Shown here one piece after another: positions 1 to 5,547 of a stretch of 7,399 nt of DNA (within the stretch, counting starts at the first letter, position 1; each line of letters begins with the position of its first letter). Under the pieces are notes generated by a model. The model was not told where the DNA came from. It searched no databases and saw only the letters and a list, made by a program, of their open reading frames with translations. This stretch comes from Dehalococcoidia bacterium (GTDB lineage Bacteria; Chloroflexota; Dehalococcoidia; Dehalococcoidales; BS750m-G39): NCBI GenBank assembly GCA_030640325.1, contig DAOWJM010000122.1:1-7399 (forward strand), in the 5' to 3' direction. The position numbers and the translations under genes are program-made.

Positions 1-104
1 CCCTGGAAGAACATACCGCTGAAGCCGGTGTAGTTACCCGACTGGAAGCCTTCCTTGATATGATACATAGAAGGAAAAGGAGACAGGCAGAAGTATGCGT
101 ATAG
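1..104 (+). CDS. C-terminal end of a CoA-enzyme-activase / 2-hydroxyacyl-CoA dehydratase-like protein (5' partial)
   Basis: An open frame enters from the left edge (codons from base 3) and stops at TAG 102-104, giving 33 residues. The readable part contains HTAEAGVVTRLEAFLDMI followed by a basic run (RRKRRQ). The TRLEAF-x-D pattern recurs at the end of the next gene (TRLEAFVDLL), so the two are probably related components of one module. Proteins of the CoA-enzyme-activase group (DUF2229-like) commonly end with such a GEAG-x-x-TRLEAF block; this is recalled family knowledge, not a search result. The stop lies inside the next gene, overlapping its ATG region by 10 bases, which suggests translational coupling. 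Most of the protein lies outside the window, so its function cannot be judged from here. Confidence 0.75.
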   Translation, partial: LEEHTAEAGVVTRLEAFLDMIHRRKRRQAEVCV

Positions 105-1210
105 GCATGCCCCATATGGGTAATCTATATATACCTTTTAAAGCTTTATTCCAAAGGCTAAATATTGACTTCGTAATACCACCAGTCAATAACCAACGCA
201 CTCTATCGCTGGGGGTCAGGTATTCCCCTGAAGGGATGTGCATACCATTCAAGCTAACTATGGGCAACCTGATTGAAGCCGCCGAGCTTGGAGCAGACAC
301 CCTGCTTATGCCTGCCGGCTCTGGCATATGTCGTTTGGGCTACTATGCCAAGACGCAGGAGCAGATTCTTCAAGACCTGGGGTATAATGCTCAAATACTC
401 TGTTTAGGAGTTTCACAGCGAAAGCTTTTCGGCTTACTGGAAATGATTAAGCGCTTGTCAAACAATGCCCCCTGGTCTAAGATTATATCAGCCTTTCGCT
501 TTGGTCTGGCTAAATTAAATGCTATGGACAGGATAGAACGAGTGGTACAAAAGGTGCGTCCTGTAGAGAGGATAAAGGGGACGGCAAATAAGCTGTTTGC
601 CCAAGCGATTAAGGCTATTGACCAGGCAGACGATTATAATACCGTGAAGAGGGTGCAAATAGACTACCTTGACCAGCTCAACCAGGTAACTAAGGACAGC
701 AAGGCACAACCACTGGTAGTGGGCATTACCGGGGAGTTTTATGTATTACTGGAGCCCTTTTCCAATCTGGATATAGAGAAGGAGTTGGGTAAGCTGGGGG
801 TGGAGGTAAGAAGAACAACCTTCATCTCAGAGTGGACTAAATTCAGCCTATTCCTTAATCCCCTGGGCATGAATGAGAAGGACAGGATTCATAAGGCAGC
901 TTTGCCCTATCTTAAGCGGGATATCGGCGGCGATGGCTGGGAATCAGTGGGGGAAAAGGTGCTTCACGCCAAGGAGTATGATGGCTTAATCCACCTCGCC
1001 CCGTTCACCTGTATGCCAGAGATAGTAGCTCAGAATATCATGCCGTCGACCAAGGAGAATATCCCGGTTCTAACCATACTTTGTGATGAGCAACTGGGTA
1101 AACCGGGTATGTTAACCAGACTGGAGGCGTTCGTCGACCTGTTGGAACACAGGCGACGGGCAACGAGTAACAGACTAAGGAGAGTTCATGGAAGCCTATC
1201 TGGGCATTGA
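95..1210 (+). CDS. 2-hydroxyacyl-CoA dehydratase-like / CoA-enzyme-activase-associated protein
   Basis: A 371-residue soluble protein with no signal peptide or membrane segment. It begins MRIGMPHMGNLYIPFKALF and has the conserved-looking blocks SPEGMCIPFK (Cys49), GSGICRLGYY (Cys79), PFTCMPEIV (Cys306) and TRLEAFVDLL near the C-terminus. These fit the uncharacterised group related to 2-hydroxyglutaryl-CoA dehydratase subunits, often annotated as CoA protein activase or DUF2229. In characterised relatives, cysteines in equivalent blocks hold an iron-sulfur or double-cubane cluster. Here Cys49, Cys79 and Cys306 are candidate ligands by inference. An AAGGAG at 77-82 precedes the ATG with a 12-base spacer, and the start overlaps the previous stop. 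The 3' end overlaps the downstream activase by 23 bases. That pairing fits a protein that receives electrons from an ATP-driven activase. The substrate is unknown. Family is fairly sure; exact role is not. Confidence 0.75.
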   Translation: MRIGMPHMGNLYIPFKALFQRLNIDFVIPPVNNQRTLSLGVRYSPEGMCIPFKLTMGNLIEAAELGADTLLMPAGSGICRLGYYAKTQEQILQDLGYNAQILCLGVSQRKLFGLLEMIKRLSNNAPWSKIISAFRFGLAKLNAMDRIERVVQKVRPVERIKGTANKLFAQAIKAIDQADDYNTVKRVQIDYLDQLNQVTKDSKAQPLVVGITGEFYVLLEPFSNLDIEKELGKLGVEVRRTTFISEWTKFSLFLNPLGMNEKDRIHKAALPYLKRDIGGDGWESVGEKVLHAKEYDGLIHLAPFTCMPEIVAQNIMPSTKENIPVLTILCDEQLGKPGMLTRLEAFVDLLEHRRRATSNRLRRVHGSLSGH

Positions 1211-2153
1211 TGTTGGCTCAGTAACCACCAAGCTTGCTGTGCTAAACGAGGGTGATGAGCTGGTCGCTCACATTTACTTACCGACGCAAGGCAAGCCCAT
1301 CGAGATGACGCAGCAAGGGCTGCGCCATGTCAAACAGCAACTGCCCCAAGATGTGGACATCTGCGGTGTGGCTACCACAGGGAGCGCCCGCTACCTGGCT
1401 GGGGTTATCGTCGGTGCTGATTTGGTCAAAAATGAGATTACCAGCCATGCGGTAGGCGCCCTGCACTATTTCCCCCAAGGGCAAACCATCATCGAAATCG
1501 GGGGGCAAGATAGTAAGATTATCATTATCAGAGATGGGATAGTGACCGACTTCGGTATGAACACGGTATGTGCTGCCGGCACCGGCAGCTTCCTTGACCA
1601 TCAGGCACTGCGCCTCAATATGAGCATCGAGCAGTTCAGCCAGCGGTCGCTGGATAGCACAACACCGGTGCGTATCGCCGGCAGGTGTACTGTTTTTGCC
1701 GAATCAGACATGATACACAAACAACAAATGGGGCATCGAACTGAGGACATTCTCTATGGTCTATGCCAGGCATTGGTGCGCAATTACCTTAACAATGTTG
1801 GCTTAGGCAAAGATATTCAACCCCCAATAATATTTCAGGGCGGTGTTGCCTTTAACCAGGGCATAGTGAAGGCACTTCAAGAAGAGCTTGGCGCCGAGGT
1901 GATTGTCCCACCCCACCACGAGGTGATGGGGGCAATAGGCGCTGCCTTACTGGTGCATGAAGAGATGGAAAACAGTCAAAATGGGAGCAAGTTCAAGGGA
2001 TTCAGCGTAAGTGAGATAAAGTATCATACCTCCTCATTTGAATGCCAAGCCTGCCCCAACCTGTGTGAGATAGCCCAGCTTGCCGTCAATGGTCAGGTTC
2101 TCGCCCAGTGGGGGGGTCGTTGCGACCTGTGGGAAAGAAGCCCAACTAGCTAA
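1188..2153 (+). CDS. HgdC/BcrAD-BadFG-type acyl-CoA dehydratase activase (ATPase) with cysteine-rich C-terminal extension
   Basis: A 321-residue protein of the sugar kinase/Hsp70/actin ATPase fold. Visible motifs are the phosphate-1 loop GIDVGSVTTK (6-15), ATTGSAR (62-68), the phosphate-2-like IIEIGGQDSK (101-110), VCAAGTGSFLD with Cys128, GRCTVFAESDM with Cys167, FQGGVAFN (216-223) and a PPHHEVMGAIGAAL end block (241-254). In HgdC-type activators, the two cysteines equivalent to 128 and 167 from each monomer hold one [4Fe-4S] cluster between subunits. ATP hydrolysis then drives electron transfer to the dehydratase or reductase partner. Known activators are about 260 residues. This one continues about 60 more with C286-x2-C289-x3-C293 and a GGRC at Cys312, a possible extra metal site (inference). 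AAGGAG at 1177-1182 sits 5 bases before the ATG. It overlaps the preceding gene by 23 bases, so the two are likely coupled. The partner substrate cannot be deduced. Confidence 0.88.
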   Translation: MEAYLGIDVGSVTTKLAVLNEGDELVAHIYLPTQGKPIEMTQQGLRHVKQQLPQDVDICGVATTGSARYLAGVIVGADLVKNEITSHAVGALHYFPQGQTIIEIGGQDSKIIIIRDGIVTDFGMNTVCAAGTGSFLDHQALRLNMSIEQFSQRSLDSTTPVRIAGRCTVFAESDMIHKQQMGHRTEDILYGLCQALVRNYLNNVGLGKDIQPPIIFQGGVAFNQGIVKALQEELGAEVIVPPHHEVMGAIGAALLVHEEMENSQNGSKFKGFSVSEIKYHTSSFECQACPNLCEIAQLAVNGQVLAQWGGRCDLWERSPTS

Positions 2154-2173
2154 AAACTTTGAGCAGGAAAGAG

Positions 2174-3169
2174 ATGATAATTGCCATTGATGCTGCTGGC
2201 GGGGAGCATGCTCCCCATGAAATAGTGAAGGGAGCTATCAAAGCAGCTCAGGAATACGATGTTGATATTGCACTGGTGGGCAACAAAGCCATACTCCATG
2301 TGCTGGCAGGGCGCTATTTAAACAAGCTGAACCTCAGTATCATTGAAGCTAACCAGGTTATCGAGCCTCACGAGCCACCTCTAAAGGCAGTCCGCAGCAA
2401 GCCAGACTCCTCAATAGTGGTAGGCACTAATCTGGTAAGAGATGGTATAGCCTCAGCCTTTATCTCCGCAGGTAACACCGGGGCAGTAGTATGTGCTAGC
2501 CTCCTCAACCTGGGAAAGATAAAAGGCATTGAGCGCCCCGCCCTGGGCAGTTTCCTTGATATCACCCCCGCCACCCCTACCCTCCTTATTGATGCTGGTG
2601 CCAATGCTGACTGCCGACCAAGCTACCTAGTTCAATTTGCTCACTTAGGCGCAACCTACGTTAAACACCTCCTGGACATCAGCTCTCCGCGTGTCGCCTT
2701 GCTCAGCATTGGCGAAGAGGAAACCAAGGGCAATCGCCTGATTCAAGAAAGCTATAGTCTCCTCAAAAAGACCAACCTAAACTTTATCGGCAGCATAGAA
2801 GGGCAAGACATATCAAAGAGGACCGCCGATGTCATCGTTACTGATGGCTTCACCGGGAATATAGTGCTCAAGACTATTGAAGGGTTAGGTGACACCTTCA
2901 TGAGCCTGCTGCGACAAGTAGGGCATGTTTTCTCCACTGCCTATCACCTCCAAGGGCGAACCCTCCTCCAGGACATAGGATTAGGCTCCTGGGTTAAAAG
3001 GGTAGACTATAGAGAATACGGCGGCGCCTGTCTCCTGGGGGTAAACGGAAATATCATCGTAGCCCATGGACGCAGTCAAGCTAAGGCGATAAACAATGCT
3101 ATAGGTTTAGCCAAAGAGACAGCAGAACGAGATATCTGCCGGATAATTAAGGAGGAAAGCTATGAATAA
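2174..3169 (+). CDS. plsX: Phosphate acyltransferase PlsX
   Basis: PlsX makes acyl-phosphate from acyl-ACP and phosphate, the first step of the PlsX/PlsY route to lysophosphatidic acid; it acts at the inner face of the membrane. From ATG 2174 the protein is 331 residues, normal for the family. It shows IDAAGGEHAP (5-14), SAGNTGA (98-104), RPAL (121-124), DAGANADC (140-147), IGEEETKGN (179-187), DGFTGNIVLK (224-233), GGACLLGVNG (283-292) and HGRS (298-301). An in-frame TTG at 2159 would add five residues. I prefer ATG 2174 because AGGA at 2165-2168 lies 5 bases upstream and family members start directly with M-x-I-A-x-D. The gene begins 20 bases after the activase stop and overlaps trxA by 8 bases. 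The usual rpmF and fabH neighbours are absent here. Confidence 0.94.
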   Translation: MIIAIDAAGGEHAPHEIVKGAIKAAQEYDVDIALVGNKAILHVLAGRYLNKLNLSIIEANQVIEPHEPPLKAVRSKPDSSIVVGTNLVRDGIASAFISAGNTGAVVCASLLNLGKIKGIERPALGSFLDITPATPTLLIDAGANADCRPSYLVQFAHLGATYVKHLLDISSPRVALLSIGEEETKGNRLIQESYSLLKKTNLNFIGSIEGQDISKRTADVIVTDGFTGNIVLKTIEGLGDTFMSLLRQVGHVFSTAYHLQGRTLLQDIGLGSWVKRVDYREYGGACLLGVNGNIIVAHGRSQAKAINNAIGLAKETAERDICRIIKEESYE

Positions 3170-3488
3170 ACCGATTGCAGTAGATGACGCTAACTTTGAC
3201 CAAACCGTGTTACAAGCCAAAACACCGGTGCTGGTGGACTTCTGGGCACCCTGGTGCCGACCATGTATTATGGCTGCCCCAGTGCTAGAGGAGCTGGCTG
3301 AGGAGTATGCTGGCAGGATAACTATTGCCAAGTTGGATGTTGACCAAAATGCAAGAACCGCAGCTAAATATGGTATAATGGCGATTCCCAATCTCATTAT
3401 GTTTAAAAAGGGAAAGCCCGTCTCACAGATAGTGGGCTATAAACCCAAAGCTGAGTTGAAACGAGACTTGGATGCTGTTCTGGATTAA
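3162..3488 (+). CDS. trxA: Thioredoxin with WCRPC active site
   Basis: A 108-residue single-domain cytoplasmic thioredoxin, the usual length. It reduces protein disulfides through a dithiol pair and is itself normally re-reduced by thioredoxin reductase. The active site is W31-C32-R33-P34-C35 inside VDFWAPWCRPC. Most thioredoxins have WCGPC, so the Gly to Arg change is unusual. The buried Asp is present (Asp26), and the cis-proline loop reads AIPN (Pro76), where many thioredoxins have IPT. The C-terminal GYKPKAEL block matches the family's conserved glycine strand-helix. A full AAGGAGG at 3149-3155 lies 6 bases before the ATG, one of the best ribosome sites in the window. The start overlaps the plsX stop by 8 bases. 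Downstream lies a ruined trxB, so its reductase partner must be encoded elsewhere or be of another type. Confidence 0.95.
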   Translation: MNKPIAVDDANFDQTVLQAKTPVLVDFWAPWCRPCIMAAPVLEELAEEYAGRITIAKLDVDQNARTAAKYGIMAIPNLIMFKKGKPVSQIVGYKPKAELKRDLDAVLD

Positions 3489-3491
3489 GCC

Positions 3492-3577
3492 ATGAATAAT
3501 GACTATGAGGTAGTTATTATTGGTGGTCCTGTGGGCTTGCTGCCGCTATCTATGCCGAAAAATTCATCTCCCGATAA
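3492..3577 (+). pseudogene. trxB: Remnant of thioredoxin reductase gene (trxB), frameshifted and truncated
   Basis: Three bases after trxA an ATG opens MNNDYEVVIIGGP, the first beta strand and start of the dinucleotide-binding GxGxxG motif of thioredoxin reductases. The frame then turns to unrelated sequence. Two frames over, from 3533, the next part of the same family motif resumes as GLAAAIYAEKF, then meets TAA at 3575-3577. Compared with the usual GGGPAGLAAAIYA, one glycine codon is missing and one base (net, modulo 3) is lost around 3531-3534. The other roughly 280-290 residues of a normal TrxB are absent; rplI follows within 50 bases. In the starting frame a 41-codon reading frame runs to TAA 3615-3617, but its second half resembles nothing I know. 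No good ribosome site precedes the ATG. The trxA-trxB order is a common operon arrangement, which supports the reading. A sequencing or assembly error could explain the frameshift but not easily the missing gene body. Confidence 0.85.
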
Positions 3578-3580
3578 CCT

Positions 3581-3601
3581 TTCACTTCTCCAACAAGTGA
3601 A
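3581..3601. repeat. Inverted repeat upstream of rplI
   Basis: Arms TTCACTT (3581-3587) and AAGTGAA (3595-3601) are perfect 7-base inverted copies around a 7-base spacer. The stem is AT-rich and has no following T-run, so it is a poor terminator. Its position over a possible -35 box suggests an operator at most. Function is inferred only from position. Confidence 0.4.
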
Positions 3602-3608
3602 GTATAAT
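3581..3608 (+). promoter_or_regulatory. Possible sigma70-type promoter for rplI-dnaB
   Basis: TATAAT at 3603-3608 is a perfect -10 consensus. TTCACT at 3581-3586 matches four of six -35 positions with a 16-base spacer. It lies in the only real gap between the trxA and rplI genes, after the trxB remnant. A start about 7 bases after the -10 would fall near 3615, just before the AAGGG ribosome site (3616-3620). The leader would be only about a dozen bases, which is short and weakens the call. Confidence 0.35.
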
Positions 3609-3626
3609 TATAAGTAAGGGAAAATT

Positions 3627-4163
3627 ATGAAGGTCGTCTTCCTGCAAGATGTGCCCAATGTGGCTAAAGCCGGTGAGATAAAAGAGGTAGCCGCTGGCTA
3701 TGGCAGGAACTTCCTCATCCCCAAAAAACTAGCCTTGCTCGCCACCTTCGAGGCGATTAGCCAGGCAGAAACCAGAGACAAAAAAATAGAAGAAGCCCGT
3801 TTGAACACCGAATTGATTGAGCTGGCTCGTCAGCTAGAAGGGAAGGAGGTCAGTCTCAAGGCTCGGGCTGGAGCCAGAGACAGGATTTATGGCTCAATCA
3901 CCAGTGCCGATATTGCCTCCGAGCTAAACAACGCCACCGGGCTAGTTATTGACAAAAGAAAGATAGAATTGGACGAGCCTATCCGTCAACTCGGTAGCTA
4001 TGAGGTAGCCATTAGACTGGCTAAGGATATTATACCCAAAGTAAGGGTTACGGTGACTGAAGAGGAGCCTCCGAAGAAAGAGAAGAAGCCTCCGAAGAAA
4101 GAGGAGAAGCCTCCGAAGGAAAAGAAGAAGCCTCAGAAGGAAAAGAAGAAGGAGACGACCTAG
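3627..4163 (+). CDS. rplI: 50S ribosomal protein bL9 with repeat-built lysine-rich C-terminal tail
   Basis: bL9 binds 23S rRNA through its N-terminal domain and reaches out from the 50S stalk base through a long helix. The N-terminal signature [34 protein letters not shown] is shown by key residues V10, G16, V21, G24-Y25-G26-R27-N28 and L30-I31-P32. The C-terminal domain has YGSIT (about 88-92) and the LGSYEV-type strand (121-126). The family is normally about 150 residues; this protein is 178. The surplus from residue 148 is four 7-residue units beginning PP or PQ, then ETT. AAGGG at 3616-3620 stands 6 bases before the ATG. Only one base separates its stop from dnaB, and the AAGGAG that serves dnaB (4149-4154) lies in the tail codons. 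The rplI-dnaB neighbourhood is common in bacteria. Confidence 0.96.
   Translation: MKVVFLQDVPNVAKAGEIKEVAAGYGRNFLIPKKLALLATFEAISQAETRDKKIEEARLNTELIELARQLEGKEVSLKARAGARDRIYGSITSADIASELNNATGLVIDKRKIELDEPIRQLGSYEVAIRLAKDIIPKVRVTVTEEEPPKKEKKPPKKEEKPPKEKKKPQKEKKKETT
4068..4151 (+). repeat. Four tandem 21-base repeats in the rplI 3' end
   Basis: Units at 4068-4088, 4089-4109, 4110-4130 and 4131-4151 encode [21 protein letters not shown] and PQKEKKK. Each starts CCT, keeps the reading frame and is almost pure purine after the first six bases. The first two units differ least, which suggests slippage or unequal exchange as the source. AAGGA-like ribosome-site sequences occur at 4116-4120 and 4137-4141 as by-products. 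Confidence 0.9.
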
Positions 4164-4164
4164 A

Positions 4165-5547
4165 ATGTATAGCGAGAAATTGCCGCCGCATGATATTGAT
4201 GCTGAGGAAGCGGTAATCGGCTCACTGCTGATAGACGGGACAGCAATCTATAAAATTGCCACCTTGCTTCAGTCATCAGACTTTTATAGCGAACGAAACT
4301 CACTGGTATATGGGGCATGCCTATCTCTCTACCAGCGCAATGAAGCCATAGACCAAATCACCGTTGCTCAAGAGCTCGACCGGGGAGAAAAATTAGAGGC
4401 TTGCGGTGGCGCTGCCTATTTAAGTCGCCTAATATCTATATGCCCAACCTCTCTTGATATTGAGGATTACGCTCAAATTGTTTATCGCCTATCGGTAATG
4501 CGCCACCTGATTACTGCCGCGGGTCAAATCGCCAATATTGGTTATAAGGCTGACCCGGATGTTGATGCCAGCCTTAATAGGGCTGAAGATGTCCTGTTTA
4601 GACTGCATCATGGGCAAAGTCCTCGAGACTTCACCCATATTCGCCAGGTGCTAGACAAGTATTTTGAAACCACTGCTCCCGCCCTTGAGGCAGAAGGCCT
4701 CCCCAAGGAGCCAATCCCCTATGTGCTGTCAGGTTTCGCTGGTCTGGATGAATACCTGGGTGGATTTCAGCGCTCTGACCTGATTATCATTGCCGGCAGA
4801 CCCAGCCTGGGCAAAACAAGCCTTGCCCTTAGCCTCGCCAGGAATACCGCCGTGGAGCAAGGGGCTTGCGTGGCTCTGTTCAGCCTGGAGATGGCAAGGG
4901 AGCCACTGGTCTTGCGCATACTGGCTAGCGAATCTGAGGTTGATTCCAGACGGGTCCGCCTCGGGCTTCATACTGAAGAGCAGGAAAAAAGGATTATGGA
5001 TGCCATTGGCAGGCTTTCCGAAGCACCAATCTATATTGATGATTCCCCCCAACTGCGGGTGGTAGAGATGCGAAGCAAAGCCCGCCGCCTGCACTTCGAG
5101 CGTGGCATCAACCTCATTATTGTTGATTACCTACAACTGATGCAGGGGGATGGGAGGGGGGAAAACCGTGTCCAGGAGATAAGCTATATCTCCCGTTCCC
5201 TTAAGGCATTGGCTCGCGAGCTCAATGTGCCAGTACTGGCGGTATCGCAGCTCAGCCGAGCTGTGGAGTGGCGGGCTTCACATAGACCTCAACTATCTGA
5301 CCTGAGGGAAAGCGGAAGCATTGAACAGGATGCCGACGTGGTTATGTTTATCTATCGGGACGAGATATATTACACCAAAGAGGAGTGGGAAAAGGAACAC
5401 CCGGGTGAAAGCTACCCGCCGCCGGCTGATATCATAATCGCCAAGCACCGTAATGGTCCCACCGGTGAAATCAAGTTGCGGTTCGAACCTCGGATGGCTA
5501 AGTTCAAAGATATTACTATAACTAGCGAAGAGCTGACTCTATTATGA
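4165..5547 (+). CDS. dnaB: Replicative DNA helicase DnaB
   Basis: The hexameric 5'-3' helicase of the replication fork. It is 460 residues, full length for the family. The N-terminal domain opens with PPHDIDAEEAVIGSLLID (about 7-24) and runs to roughly residue 110; a linker leads to the RecA-like motor from about 180. Visible motor motifs are Walker A GRPSLGKTS (211-219, Lys217, Thr218), Walker B LIIVDYLQLM (317-326, Asp321), SQLSRAVEWR and the RPQLSDLRESGSIEQDADVV block that carries the H4/arginine-finger region. Motor motifs are uninterrupted, so there is no intein. The ATG follows the rplI stop by one base, using AAGGAG at 4149-4154 with a 10-base spacer. Its last codons overlap the next gene as ATGA, so helicase and DnaD-like protein are probably translated together. 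All catalytic motifs appear intact. Confidence 0.97.
   Translation: MYSEKLPPHDIDAEEAVIGSLLIDGTAIYKIATLLQSSDFYSERNSLVYGACLSLYQRNEAIDQITVAQELDRGEKLEACGGAAYLSRLISICPTSLDIEDYAQIVYRLSVMRHLITAAGQIANIGYKADPDVDASLNRAEDVLFRLHHGQSPRDFTHIRQVLDKYFETTAPALEAEGLPKEPIPYVLSGFAGLDEYLGGFQRSDLIIIAGRPSLGKTSLALSLARNTAVEQGACVALFSLEMAREPLVLRILASESEVDSRRVRLGLHTEEQEKRIMDAIGRLSEAPIYIDDSPQLRVVEMRSKARRLHFERGINLIIVDYLQLMQGDGRGENRVQEISYISRSLKALARELNVPVLAVSQLSRAVEWRASHRPQLSDLRESGSIEQDADVVMFIYRDEIYYTKEEWEKEHPGESYPPPADIIIAKHRNGPTGEIKLRFEPRMAKFKDITITSEELTLL

Noticed and set aside
34..327. Minus-strand open frame of 97 codons opposite the first genes
   Set aside because: Lies opposite two clearly coding plus-strand frames, has no recognisable domain, and is low-complexity in part.
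1278..1601. Minus-strand open frame of 107 codons opposite the activase
   Set aside because: Covers the conserved activase motifs on the other strand; its composition reflects the codons of that gene.
2159..2173. TTG start for plsX adding five residues
   Set aside because: No ribosome site before it, while ATG 2174 has AGGA 5 bases upstream and matches the family's N-terminus.
3107..3397. Minus-strand open frame of 96 codons opposite trxA, with hydrophobic stretches that could pass for a membrane protein
   Set aside because: Hydrophobic and serine-rich runs are the reverse complement of thioredoxin codons; no independent motif.
3581..3610. Inverted repeat as an intrinsic terminator after trxA
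   Set aside because: Stem is AT-rich with only 7 pairs and no T-run follows it.
4729..5094. Overlapping open frames on both strands within dnaB (minus 4729-5094, plus 4790-5065)
   Set aside because: Both sit inside the Walker A to Walker B region of DnaB, have no family likeness and no ribosome site.
4790..5340. Intein in DnaB, a common insertion site near Walker A
   Set aside because: Walker A, Walker B and the later motifs follow at normal spacing in one 460-residue protein.
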